NCBI GenBank assembly: GCA_021154885.1
Contig: JAJKHS010000143.1
Coordinates: 62,001 to 126,000, forward strand
Reading direction: 5' to 3'
Length of the DNA stretch: 64,000 bases
DNA from: Thermoanaerobaculum sp.
GTDB lineage: Bacteria > Acidobacteriota > Thermoanaerobaculia > Multivoradales > UBA5704
Below, piece after piece: positions 37,631-45,516 of this stretch; positions within the stretch are counted from its first letter, which is position 1, and each line of letters begins with the position of its first letter. Made by a program: the position numbers and the translations under genes. Under the pieces are notes generated by a model that saw only the letters and a list, made by a program, of their open reading frames with translations, made no database searches and was not told the DNA's origin.

Positions 37631-38521
37631 TCAGGCTCCCGCGGCGCGGCGCCTGACCAGCAGAGAAACCCCGAGCAGCGCAACGACGATCAGCTCCGGA
37701 ATCCCCAGGGCCCCGCCACCGCCGCCGCCGCTGCTCCTGGCGGTGATGCGCTCTCCCTTGGCGTCGTACATCGCAATCGCCGGGGTGCCCGGCCCCTGGA
37801 CCGTGCCGTTCCTGGCCTGCTCCTCGAACCGGGCCAGCGAGGCGTTCAGGCTGTCGATCAGGCCCTTGGTCGCTTTGTCGAACCCCTCCGCCGCGAAAAT
37901 CCGGCGCTTCCGGTCCATGTTGAGTGGGCTCGACCGGCCATTGACCGTGCTCTCGCCGGCCGCGCGGAAGAGCAGCGCGTGCGAGTGGATGTCGTAGACC
38001 ACGGCGTCCATGACCGTGCGGGTGTCGTTTTTCTCCCCTTCGATCAGGAGGGGACCGACCACCGTGAGATACGTCCATGAGGCGCGAGTCGACTCGGTGA
38101 ATTGTGACTGGTCGTAGGACAGCAGGACCATCAGGTCGGCCCCCAGCGAGCTGCGGATCTGCTCGAGATTGACGAAGCTCCCTCCGGGCTGCAGGTAGGT
38201 CGTGGGCACGACTTCCAGGTGGCTGATGGCCTTGTGCTCCTTGAATGCGTCGGCGACGCGGGTGAGAAGCCTCTGCTTCTGCTCCTCCGTGATCGGGTCC
38301 ATCTGGTTGCGCCGGTTTGGCGCGAAGGCGAGCCCCACGCGAAGCGGCAGCTTGAGGACCACCTCGCTCGCCGGCGCGGCGGTGGTGATCCCATGGGGAT
38401 AGAGGAAGTCCAGCGCGCTGTTGACGTGGTGGGACGGCTGCAAGGAGTAGCCGATGCAACCGGCTGCCAGCGCCAGCAGTGGCAGCAGCGAGACGAAGAC
38501 GAGAGTCATGCGATTCCTCAT
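37631..38521 (-). CDS. Lipoprotein with GlyGly-CTERM tail (rhombotarget-type)
   Basis: A 296-residue protein. The N-terminus is a lipoprotein signal with lipobox LAAGC (Cys22). The middle is a conserved-looking domain (VVLKLPLRVGLAFAPNRRN, SSLGADLMVLLSYDQSQF, VMDAVVYDIHSHALLFRAAG), probably outer-membrane associated. The end is a textbook GlyGly-CTERM signal: SSGGGGGGALG, then a hydrophobic stretch LIVVALLGVSLLV and RRRAAGA. Such proteins are substrates of rhombosortase, encoded 1 bp downstream. A protein with both an N-terminal lipid anchor and a C-terminal sorting signal matches the known rhombotarget lipoprotein architecture. GGAGG sits before the ATG at 38521; the frame extends far upstream without one. 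Confidence 0.85.
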   Translation of the reverse strand: MRNRMTLVFVSLLPLLALAAGCIGYSLQPSHHVNSALDFLYPHGITTAAPASEVVLKLPLRVGLAFAPNRRNQMDPITEEQKQRLLTRVADAFKEHKAISHLEVVPTTYLQPGGSFVNLEQIRSSLGADLMVLLSYDQSQFTESTRASWTYLTVVGPLLIEGEKNDTRTVMDAVVYDIHSHALLFRAAGESTVNGRSSPLNMDRKRRIFAAEGFDKATKGLIDSLNASLARFEEQARNGTVQGPGTPAIAMYDAKGERITARSSGGGGGGALGIPELIVVALLGVSLLVRRRAAGA

Positions 38522-38728
38522 ACAGCCTCCTTCAGAAGAAGTGACCGCGATCCGGTCCCTGGCAAGGGCGAAGCTCATGCCACCGTGGCGCGGAAACCTA
38601 TCTGCTTGCAGGGCTTGAGGTTGGGGCGCAGGGCTCCCGCGCGGCGAAGGCCGTCGAGTACATCGGCTGTACACGGGGAGCGCAGCGGATGTCAGGTGCG
38701 GAGAGCGGGGCCGCGCTCTTTCTTGACG

Positions 38729-38734
38729 TAGAAT
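38729..38734 (+). promoter_or_regulatory. -10 element of a probable leaderless transcript
   Basis: TAGAAT ends 6 nt before the ATG at 38741; the intervening TTCCCA is no SD. Confidence 0.45.
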
Positions 38735-38740
38735 TTCCCA

Positions 38741-39340
38741 ATGATCGACCCGGATCGATTGCCGACGATTGCCGCCCCGCGCGTCCTCCTGCGCTGGCTG
38801 ACCGAGGACGACGTCGACGCACTGTTCTCGATCTTCTCGAACCCTGAGGTGATGCGCTACTGGAGCACCCTGCCGATGACGGATCGGCGCGAGGCCCGGG
38901 AACTGCTGGAGCACGTCCACGAGAGCTTCCGCCGCCAGACACTCTGGCAATGGGGAGTCGCGCGGCGAGACGACGATCTCGTGATCGGGACCTGCACTCT
39001 GTTTCATTTCGAGGCGGACAACCGCCGGGCCGAAATCGGCTATGCTCTCGGCCGCGAGCACTGGGGTCAGGGCTACATGGGTGAGGCCTTGGAGGCACTC
39101 CTCGGCTTTGCCTTCGGGGAACTGGACCTGCACCGGCTCGAGGCGGACGTCGATCCCCGCAACTCCTCCTCGATCCGCACCTTGGAGCGTCTGGGATTCC
39201 AGCGCGAGGGTTATCTCCGCGAGCGGTGGCTGGTCGGCGGCGAGGCGCAGGACGCGCTGTTCTTCGGTCTGCTGCGGCGCGAGTGGACGGGGCGGTCGAG
39301 GCCCGAGATCTTGCCCCCCTCCGCCGCTGAGGAGCGATAA
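38741..39340 (+). CDS. GNAT N-acetyltransferase (RimJ/RimL type)
   Basis: A 199-residue acetyltransferase. It has the opening ITAAPRVLLRWLTEDD-like strand (here TIAAPRVLLRWLTEDDVDAL), the acetyl-CoA pyrophosphate loop at EIGYALGREHWGQGYMGEAL (Q/R-x-x-G-x-G/A form), and LHRLEADVDPRNSSSIRTLE, followed by LGFQREGYLRERW. RimJ/RimL-type enzymes acetylate N-termini or small amines; the substrate is unknown. It is likely leaderless (-10 at 38729). It stands alone between the lipoprotein gene, which faces away, and the lower-GC accessory gene at 39615. Confidence 0.9.
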   Translation: MIDPDRLPTIAAPRVLLRWLTEDDVDALFSIFSNPEVMRYWSTLPMTDRREARELLEHVHESFRRQTLWQWGVARRDDDLVIGTCTLFHFEADNRRAEIGYALGREHWGQGYMGEALEALLGFAFGELDLHRLEADVDPRNSSSIRTLERLGFQREGYLRERWLVGGEAQDALFFGLLRREWTGRSRPEILPPSAAEER

Positions 39341-39434
39341 AACGCTGAACCCAGGGTGCTTAGCGGCATCTCCTGCCGCAATCGCGAGCGGCCCAACCCG
39401 ACCCGTCTAGGCCAACTCGACAATGCTCCATGCG

Positions 39435-39463
39435 TTGACGAGGATTAGGAATCAGCGTAGAAT
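39435..39463 (+). promoter_or_regulatory. Sigma-70-type promoter for the HEPN-like gene
   Basis: TTGACG at 39435-39440 and TAGAAT at 39458-39463 are 17 nt apart. The start codon is 150 bp further on, so a long leader is expected; nothing recognisable is in it. The gap 39341-39614 holds no gene. Confidence 0.5.
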
Positions 39464-39614
39464 GTCTCCGCTCCATAGATTGAATGAACATACATCTTTA
39501 CCAGCAGGAGTAGGGTCCAGGACGAAAACTGTCGGGAAGGCTTTTAGGGGTAGGACGGATACAGGTCACCTAGAGGTTCTGCGGCAGGAAGAGTGAAGGT
39601 TGAGGGGTACCACA

Positions 39615-40409
39615 GTGGCAGACAAGGTAGTAAGTGATAGCGATCTCCGAAGGATGGTACTTGAGGTGCTCGCTTCGAAGCCAACAGACGACTGGGGCAC
39701 TATTCGGAGTGAGGTGATCAGCCGTTTACAGGATAGTGACCTTGGGAAGCTTGGCCGACTGGGAGAGCAGCGGGTAAACCAAGCTATCGTGGGCCTCATC
39801 ATTGAGCAGCTTGTAACGGTCGGGGCTAGAGGAGGTAACTATTCCCCCCTGTGGCCTCCGATCATGCTTACGGATCTTGGTCGAGCTTGGGTCGACACCA
39901 CAGGCACTCGTTGGAGAGACCCTGATGGGTACGGCACATTCCTCAGAGAGGTGGCTCCCGGAGTCGAGCGGGCGACGGTCGAGTATGCAGTCGAGGCTTT
40001 CAAGTGCCTTCAACAGAATTTGCTCTTTGCGGGTGCGGTTATGATCGGCGCCGCAGCAGAGCGGGAGGTCTTTCGACTTGGGCAAGCTATCCTGTCCTAC
40101 GAGAAGGACGAGCGGGCAGCGAAGAAGTTGAGAGAAGCTCTGGATCGTGGCAGGCTGCCCTCGCTCTTTCAGGAGATCAGAGCATCTGTAGAGAAATCTG
40201 CCCAAAACGAGTTGTCTTACTCAATTCATCAGGGCTCCGTAGAACATCTACTCTCCTTTCAGGAGATGATCCGCAGCCAGCGAAACGATGCTGTCCATTC
40301 AGGAGCCGAGAGCATTACCAAGGACAAAGTCTTCCTCTCTATACAAACGTTCCCTGTGGCGCTCGGAGTCATTGACCGCCTGCGGACATGGTTCGAGGAG
40401 CACCGTTGA
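39615..40409 (+). CDS. HEPN-like protein, accessory gene of lower GC
   Basis: A 264-residue protein. The N-terminus looks like a winged-helix or small DNA-binding region (LRRMVLEVLASKPTDDWGTI, then GGNYSPLWPPIMLTDLGRAW). The C-terminal half is all helical, with LLFAGAVMIGAAAEREVFRL and, at 223-228, RNDAVH, which fits the R-x4-6-H signature of HEPN RNases. HEPN proteins serve as toxins or RNA-cutting effectors in toxin-antitoxin, abortive infection and CRISPR systems. Base composition is clearly lower in GC than in neighbours, a sign of transfer. The GTG at 39615 with GAGGGG at about 7 nt is preferred over a TTG at 39600. No partner antitoxin is recognised. The assignment rests on the motif and helical pattern, so it is moderate. 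Confidence 0.6.
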   Translation: MADKVVSDSDLRRMVLEVLASKPTDDWGTIRSEVISRLQDSDLGKLGRLGEQRVNQAIVGLIIEQLVTVGARGGNYSPLWPPIMLTDLGRAWVDTTGTRWRDPDGYGTFLREVAPGVERATVEYAVEAFKCLQQNLLFAGAVMIGAAAEREVFRLGQAILSYEKDERAAKKLREALDRGRLPSLFQEIRASVEKSAQNELSYSIHQGSVEHLLSFQEMIRSQRNDAVHSGAESITKDKVFLSIQTFPVALGVIDRLRTWFEEHR

Positions 40410-40457
40410 GCAATGATGGGCCGAAAGCCGCAGAACCCGGCGCTTGCACTCGGACGG

Positions 40458-40493
40458 CCGGCTTCGCCGGCTTCGCCGGCTTCGCCGGCTTCG
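40458..40493. repeat. Tandem CCGGCTTCG repeats beside the RAYT gene
   Basis: Four exact copies of the 9-mer CCGGCTTCG; adjacent copies form GCCGGC-TTC-GCCGGC hairpins, the size and style of REP elements. The RAYT transposase gene ends 227 bp away. Otherwise the 310-bp gap 40410-40719 holds nothing I can support. Confidence 0.6.
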
Positions 40494-40719
40494 CCGCCAG
40501 AATAAGCGCCAGAGGTCTGTAGAAGAGAATCGGAGAATCGCCTCGAAAGGATTGACCTTGCCTTTTTCTCGCTCCTGAGGCGTCAATTTTAAGGTATTGT
40601 AGCCTTCCGAGCCTCACTCTCGGAAAGCTTCGGACACACCTCGGCCCTGCGAACGGAGTACGCTCACGAAATGGCCCTCAGCGGGCGGCACATCTGTCAA
40701 AGATCGCGTCCTGGTTTGC

Positions 40720-41637
40720 CTATCCGGCGACAAAAGGCAGGGCCGGCGGGAAGCTGCCGGCGGGGAAGGGGGCGGCTCGATCCCCTCGACGCAGCTTTTC
40801 GGCGGCATCGCGGAAGGCTCCCACGAACCAGGAGTAGGCCTCGTAGAACGCCCTGCGCGCCGCCTTGGTCGCGGCATGCACCCGCGGTGCTGGCGAGCGG
40901 GCGAGCTGTTTCGGCCGGTACAGGGGATCCCGAGCCAGAATGGCGTCGACTCCTACGACCTGGGTCCCAGCCGCTTCTCTGGCGACGGCGGCTTCGGCTT
41001 CAATGTCCTCTCCCAGGGAGGCGACGCGTTGACGGTAGGCTTCGTCCGAGAGATGAGCCCAACAGGGAAGCGGGGAGAGGATCACGGTCTCAGTCGTCGC
41101 GTACTTGAATCGGCTGTACTCTTCTCCGCGAACCCGGGCCGCATGCTCCTGGCTGCGGTCGAACCAGTGGCCGGTCATGGGAGTGCCTTCGAGCAGGGCT
41201 CCAAAGCAGTGGACGCCGGGCCAATCCAGAATCCGTTCCACGAGCTGCTCTTTGACGCCCTGCGCCAAAATATACTTGAAAATCTCTACTTGGGCGGCCT
41301 CCTCGTCGGTGACGACGGCCATTTCGTAGCGTCGGTCGAAGACCGTTCCGCTCCAACCCGTCAGGCGGTTGGTCTCCAGGGCCAGCTTGGATTTGAAGTT
41401 CCGCATGAAGTCGGCCGCGTGTTTGACGTCGTCGACCACCGACAGCAGGTGGAAGTGGGTCGACAGTACTGAAACAGCGCAGAGCTCGACTTCGCAGTCC
41501 CGCTGGGCTTTCCCGAGAACACCCAGAAAGACGTCGTTGAATTCCGGGCCGGGACGGAACAGATAGAGTCCCTGGATGGTCCGGCAGGTGATGTGGACGA
41601 GGGTCTTGGGCTTGGGTACGTAGCGAAGTTTTCTCAT
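40720..41637 (-). CDS. REP-associated tyrosine transposase (RAYT)-like protein
   Basis: A 305-residue HUH (Y1) transposase-like protein. The HUH motif is seen in VSVLSTHFHLLSVV and the nucleophile Tyr in FKYILAQGVKEQLV, followed by WPGVHCFGALLEG. RAYTs cleave single-stranded DNA at REP hairpins and are usually single-copy and domesticated. The start at 41637 (GAGGG upstream) is preferred; the frame runs to 41739. It is longer at the C-terminus than typical RAYTs by about 100 residues (helical, rich in Ala and Arg). GCCGGC hairpin repeats lie close to its 3' end. Confidence 0.82.
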   Translation of the reverse strand: MRKLRYVPKPKTLVHITCRTIQGLYLFRPGPEFNDVFLGVLGKAQRDCEVELCAVSVLSTHFHLLSVVDDVKHAADFMRNFKSKLALETNRLTGWSGTVFDRRYEMAVVTDEEAAQVEIFKYILAQGVKEQLVERILDWPGVHCFGALLEGTPMTGHWFDRSQEHAARVRGEEYSRFKYATTETVILSPLPCWAHLSDEAYRQRVASLGEDIEAEAAVAREAAGTQVVGVDAILARDPLYRPKQLARSPAPRVHAATKAARRAFYEAYSWFVGAFRDAAEKLRRGDRAAPFPAGSFPPALPFVAG

Positions 41638-41891
41638 GCCCTCTATAAACGGAAAAACTCGCTCCCATCGCTCAACTATTTTGGTCGTGGTCGAGACGGG
41701 CATCGATCTAAAGCGGACTGGTCTACTGCTAGAAAACAAGATGTGGAAATCGACATGATGACCCTATGTCAGTTGGGTCGGCCGGCGTCAGGCTGACCGC
41801 AGGAGGTTGCCAGGGCTAGACCCTGGTCAGCCCCCCAGAATCGACCCCTAGCACCTGGAGGGCCCAGGGTGCCCACTTGCGTTGCGCCTCG

Positions 41892-41918
41892 CATCGTGTT
41901 GCAATCTGCAACGCGATG
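41892..41918. promoter_or_regulatory. Palindrome over the start codon, probable autoregulatory operator
   Basis: CATCGTGTTGCA (41892-41903), spacer ATC, TGCAACGCGATG (41907-41918): 12-bp arms with one mismatch. The final ATG is the start codon of the DNA-binding-like gene at 41916, so a bound protein would block initiation. A second partial copy, TTGCG and GCAACACG, lies on either side. Confidence 0.5.
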
Positions 41919-42335
41919 ACGCAACACGAGCACGACCTCCGGCGCCAGGAGTTGGAGGCGCGGTACCGGGCCGCCCTGGCGATCCTGGAGGCCGGCCACC
42001 GCACCCAAGTGGAGGAGCTCGAGCGGCTCTGGCAGGCGGAGCGGGAAACCGAACCGCAGTCAGAGGCTCCGGCGCCGGTCCCCGAGCCCGTACGACGCTG
42101 GGGGGTGAGCCTCCTCGCCGAGTGCCGCGACGCGCTCGACCGTCTGCCGGAGGAGTTCGACAAGGATGACCTTCTCCGGGTCCTGGGCTTCTCTCCGCAC
42201 CGGAGCTCTCTCTTCAGGGCGCTCCAGCAACTCGGATGGGAGGGACGGATCGCCGTCACTTCCGTCGGGAGCAACCGGAAGGCGAGCGTCTACCGTCAAC
42301 TGCCGCCGCGGAGCGGCTCCGAGACGCCACGGTAG
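41916..42335 (+). CDS. Small coiled-coil/winged-helix-like protein
   Basis: A 139-residue protein. Residues 1-45 are a charged helix (HDLRRQELEARYRAALAILE), a likely coiled coil. The C-terminal 65 residues (DKDDLLRVLGFSPHRSSLFR, then GWEGRIAVTSVGSNRKASVY) look like a winged helix with a beta wing ending in Arg/Lys. The ATG at 41916 is at the end of a 27-bp palindrome that probably is its own operator; the frame continues upstream to 41877 through the palindrome without an SD. I recognise no named family. Its 3' side runs into 21-bp tandem repeats. Confidence 0.6.
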   Translation: MTQHEHDLRRQELEARYRAALAILEAGHRTQVEELERLWQAERETEPQSEAPAPVPEPVRRWGVSLLAECRDALDRLPEEFDKDDLLRVLGFSPHRSSLFRALQQLGWEGRIAVTSVGSNRKASVYRQLPPRSGSETPR

Positions 42336-42392
42336 GCAGCGACGAGCTCCCGGAGCGTTCCGGCAACACGGAGGAATGCTCCACCTCCGCCA

Positions 42393-42539
42393 CGGAACGC
42401 TCCTCCGCGTTTCCGGCGCGTTCCTCCGCGTTGCTGGAACGCTCCTCCGCGTTGCTGGAACTCTCCGCTGCGTTGCGGGAGCATTCTTCCGCGTTGCTGG
42501 AACGCTCCGCCGCGTCTCGCGAGCGTTCCTCCGCGTTGC
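42393..42539 (+). repeat. Seven 21-bp tandem repeats
   Basis: Units resemble TGGAACGCTCCTCCGCGTTGC with 0-6 differences, at 42393, 42414, 42435, 42456, 42477, 42498 and 42519; a partial unit follows to about 42560. Each unit pairs its GGAACGC with a GCGTTCC of the neighbour, so hairpins are possible. Multiples of 21 keep three frames open on both strands, giving apparent heptapeptide ORFs (ERSSALL) that I do not believe are genes. The gap 42336-42644 holds nothing else. Confidence 0.75.
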
Positions 42540-42644
42540 ATGAACACTCCGTGTCCGCGATCGGGGCTGCCGCGTCGCTTCTCCAACCCTGTTTGTCAGG
42601 TTGAGGAAGCTGGCTCGTTGAAGGAGAGCACCCCGCAGGGCAAG

Positions 42645-43514
42645 TCATCCTCCCCATGGTCTGCTCGTACGCAACGCCGCCCGAAACGTCCCCGGAGTCA
42701 TCCCGGTCACCCGTTTGAAGATGCGGTTGCAGTGGCTCTGGTCGGCGAAGCCGGCATCCAGGGCGAGGTCGATGAGGGAGCGGTCGGGATCGGCGAGCCC
42801 TTCGCAGAGGTGGCGGATGCGCAGCTCGTGGACGAAATCGCCCGGGGTCAGACCGCGAAAATGGCGGAAGGTGCGGCTGACGTGGCACGGGTGCACGCCG
42901 GCCGCGGCGGCGAGGTGGTCGAGGGTCAGGGGCTCGCGGTAGCTCTGGCGAAGGAGGTCCTCGACGGTGGCGAGCCAGGCGGGCGGGCGCCGCTCGTGGG
43001 GCCGCGCCAGTCGTCCGGCGGCAGCCAGCAGCTCGAGCACCAGCCCGTCGATCACCAGGGCCGCGGCCGCTCCCGGCGCCCGGAGCTCGCGGTAGAGGCG
43101 CGCCGCCAGCCACAGGGGCGCGCCCGAGGTGAGGACAGTGAAGCCCAACTCCGGCCGCGCCTCCTCCCGCAGCCGCTTGAACCACCGCTCGCCGACTTCG
43201 ACGCTGAAAAAGTGTCCGCCGCCATCGCCCACCTCGTCCCGGTGCTCCAGGCCCGGCGGATGGAAGGCCAGGGTCATGGGCCGGTGAGCGAACGACCGGC
43301 TGCCGACCTGCTCCGCATAGCCGCCTTCCAGCAGCAGAGAGAAGTAGGCGAGCTCGTGGGAGTGAGAGGGGAAGCTCCGCTGCTCGCGGTGGCGCAGGTC
43401 GGTCATCACCAGTCCCGGGGCGCGGCACCGCATCAAGACCTCGCCGAAGAAGCGGCCGGCGCCCAGGGGCTCGCCCCTGAGCTCCACGCTCGTCTGCTGT
43501 CCATCCGTCGCCAT
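42645..43514 (-). CDS. AraC-family transcriptional regulator
   Basis: A 289-residue regulator. Residues 1-130 are a cupin-like ligand domain (HSHELAYFSLLLEGGYAEQV). The C-terminal 100 residues have the two AraC helix-turn-helices (LDHLAAAAGVHPCHVSRTFR; LIDLALDAGFADQSHCNRIF), with the typical PGDFVHELRIRH. GAGGAG before the ATG at 43514; the frame upstream to 43685 is not used. It is divergent from the DJ-1-type gene at 43670 with 155 bp between, the usual position for a local regulator of that gene. Confidence 0.9.
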   Translation of the reverse strand: MATDGQQTSVELRGEPLGAGRFFGEVLMRCRAPGLVMTDLRHREQRSFPSHSHELAYFSLLLEGGYAEQVGSRSFAHRPMTLAFHPPGLEHRDEVGDGGGHFFSVEVGERWFKRLREEARPELGFTVLTSGAPLWLAARLYRELRAPGAAAALVIDGLVLELLAAAGRLARPHERRPPAWLATVEDLLRQSYREPLTLDHLAAAAGVHPCHVSRTFRHFRGLTPGDFVHELRIRHLCEGLADPDRSLIDLALDAGFADQSHCNRIFKRVTGMTPGTFRAALRTSRPWGG

Positions 43515-43669
43515 GGTGTGCTCCTCTCGTCTTCGTTTACGTACGGTAAGGCCTGGAGTTGCGATGTCCAGCAGGTTGATTTCGTTCAAGATTGCTGGCG
43601 AAATTCCGTCTAGGCTCCCCCCTGACCCTCCCGAATGCTCGGGTCGGCGTCCTCCAGGAGCTTGCACTG

Positions 43670-44683
43670 ATGAAAACCTTTTCAAGGATCCTCCTCATCC
43701 TTTTCGTCTGCGTCGCGCTGGCGGCGCCGCTTATCGCTCAAGGCTCGCCGGAGGCTGGCCGGCCGGCCGCCGCCATCCTGATTTTCGAAGGCGTGCAGAT
43801 CATCGATTACACCGGACCCTATGAGGTCCTGGGTCAGGCCGGATTCCGCGTCTTCACCGTCGCTGCCTCCGCCGCATCGATCACCACCAGCATGGGGATG
43901 AAGGTCACGCCGGCCTACGCCCTGGCCGACGCGCCGCCGGCCGACGTCCTCGTGATTCCTGGCGGCGATACCCGGAGCACCCTGGCTGATGCCGCGGTGC
44001 TCGCCTGGGTGCGCGAGCGGGCGCGGCCGGCCAGGCACGTCCTCACCGTGTGCAACGGCGCCTTCATCCTGGCGAAGACGGGTCTGCTCGACGGCCTCAC
44101 GGCCACGACGTTCTACGACCTCATCCCGCAGCTCCGGGAGACCGCGCCCAAGGTCCACGTCGTCGCCGACCGCCGGTTCGTGGACAACGGTCAGATCATC
44201 ACTACGGCGGGCCTCTCCTCGGGGATCGACGGCGCCCTTCACGTGGTGGAAAGGATGCTGGGGACGGGGCGGGCGCAGCAGGTGGCGCTCAACATGGAGT
44301 ACGACTGGCGGCCGGACTCAGGGTTCGCCCGCGCCGCCCTGGCCGACGCCGAGCTGCGGCGGATCTTCGGCCGGCCGCTCGAGCTCCAGGTGCCGGGTGG
44401 CGAGTCGGAGGTGCTGAGCACGGCGGGGACAGCCGACCGCTGGGAGGTTCGCTGGCGGGTGAAGACCGCGACGCCGCTCGCCGATCTGCGCGCCCTCCTG
44501 GTGCACCACCTCGCCGAGACCGGCAAGTGGACCCCGAAGTCCGCTGTGGCTGGAGCCCCCGGCGAGTGGACCTATAAGGACGCCGCTCAGAAGACCTGGA
44601 ACGCCCGCGTGGACCTCGTGCCGGAGGCCGGGAAGACCGGCGAATACCGGATGGTGATCAAGGTCGAGCGGGCAGGGGCGTGA
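43670..44683 (+). CDS. Exported DJ-1/PfpI-family protein with extra C-terminal domain
   Basis: A 337-residue protein with a signal peptide (1-24). Residues 32-205 form a DJ-1/PfpI (class I glutamine amidotransferase-like) domain: LIFEGVQIIDYTGPYEVLGQ and the nucleophile-elbow Cys128 in LTVCNGAFILAKTGLLDG. The remaining 130 residues (ELRRIFGRPLELQVPGGESE, then WEVRWRVKTATPLADLRALL) are a separate domain not usual in the family. Similar proteins are often next to AraC regulators, and here one is divergent. Secretion of a DJ-1-like protein suggests envelope redox or hydrolase function; the substrate is unknown. AGGAG lies about 9 nt before the ATG. Confidence 0.85.
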   Translation: MKTFSRILLILFVCVALAAPLIAQGSPEAGRPAAAILIFEGVQIIDYTGPYEVLGQAGFRVFTVAASAASITTSMGMKVTPAYALADAPPADVLVIPGGDTRSTLADAAVLAWVRERARPARHVLTVCNGAFILAKTGLLDGLTATTFYDLIPQLRETAPKVHVVADRRFVDNGQIITTAGLSSGIDGALHVVERMLGTGRAQQVALNMEYDWRPDSGFARAALADAELRRIFGRPLELQVPGGESEVLSTAGTADRWEVRWRVKTATPLADLRALLVHHLAETGKWTPKSAVAGAPGEWTYKDAAQKTWNARVDLVPEAGKTGEYRMVIKVERAGA

Positions 44684-45407
44684 GGGCCCGCGCATACACC
44701 GGCGCCAGGAACACCGCCTCGACGTCTGGTCCGGGCACGGGGATCCGCAGGGCCACCTGCCAGTAGGTGGCCTCGTCGCCGCCGAGGTCGTTGCCCGGGA
44801 GGTCCACGGGTAGGTCGAAAGCGAGCGGCAACTCGCGCAGGGTCTCGCCGGGGGGCAGGGTCTCGAAGCTCTGCTCATAGATCACGTACGGCTCGAGGTG
44901 GGAGGTCGAGCCGTCCGGCGCCGGATGCTCGACCCGCTCCTCCCGCACACAGCGCAACCTCACCTGGATCGAGCTCATGACGTGCTGGCGGGGCCGGAGG
45001 GTGACGGTCCCCTCCAGCCGGCCTCCTAAGAAAGCGGGGAAGGTGGTCCAGCGCATCCGCGTCCGGGGGTGGCGCAGCCAGTGGACGAGCTTCAGCAGCG
45101 AGTCGAAGAGGATCAGGATCCCGGCGAGGTCGCAGGCGGCGATCACGATCTTGAGGACGAGATAGGGTGAGGCGAGCCCGAGGTTGAGGAGAGCGATCAG
45201 CGCCAGGATGGCCGCCCGGCCGAGCACCGCACAGCGGGAGTCGCGCGAGTCGTCGGGGTTCATCCCCCGCGGACGCCAGGGATGGTCCGAGATCCAGGGC
45301 TGCGCGGGGTCCACGGGTTGCCGGCTCGAGAGCCGAGTGGTCTTCATCGCCGCCCGCGGTGAGGCAAAGAGCAGGTAGCGCTCGCGGGATTCTTGGGTGG
45401 GTGGCAT
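44658..45407 (-). CDS. Membrane protein with arrestin-like beta domain
   Basis: A 249-residue protein: an N-terminal tail of about 65 residues, two TM helices (AAILALIALLNLGLASPYLVL, KIVIAACDLAGILILFDSLL), then a beta-sandwich resembling an arrestin fold (PAFLGGRLEGTVTLRPRQHV, IQVRLRCVREE, then GETLRELPLAFDLPVDLPGN). No catalytic residues are apparent. The first ATG at 45407 lacks an SD; later in-frame Met codons at residues 21 and 49 are alternatives. It overlaps the convergent DJ-1-type gene by 26 bp and is divergent from the multicopper oxidase. Confidence 0.7.
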   Translation of the reverse strand: MPPTQESRERYLLFASPRAAMKTTRLSSRQPVDPAQPWISDHPWRPRGMNPDDSRDSRCAVLGRAAILALIALLNLGLASPYLVLKIVIAACDLAGILILFDSLLKLVHWLRHPRTRMRWTTFPAFLGGRLEGTVTLRPRQHVMSSIQVRLRCVREERVEHPAPDGSTSHLEPYVIYEQSFETLPPGETLRELPLAFDLPVDLPGNDLGGDEATYWQVALRIPVPGPDVEAVFLAPVYARALTPLPARP

Positions 45408-45516
45408 GGGACGTCCAGGGGCGGGTTCGGCCGGGCGGGAGATGATATCAGGGCTGGGACCTTCGCCGGACCAAAACGAGCGTGCTACACTCCGCCGCCA
45501 TTAACCCGGAGGCGAT

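Noticed and set aside
40441-40500. Possible CRISPR array in the CCGGCTTCG repeats
   Set aside because: The repeats are contiguous 9-mers without spacers.
42393-42560. Possible CRISPR array in the 21-bp repeats
   Set aside because: There are no unique spacers between units.
42236-42604. ORF with ERSSALL heptads through the 21-bp repeats
   Set aside because: The heptads come from the 21-bp period, and equally long frames exist on the other strand; no start signal is seen.
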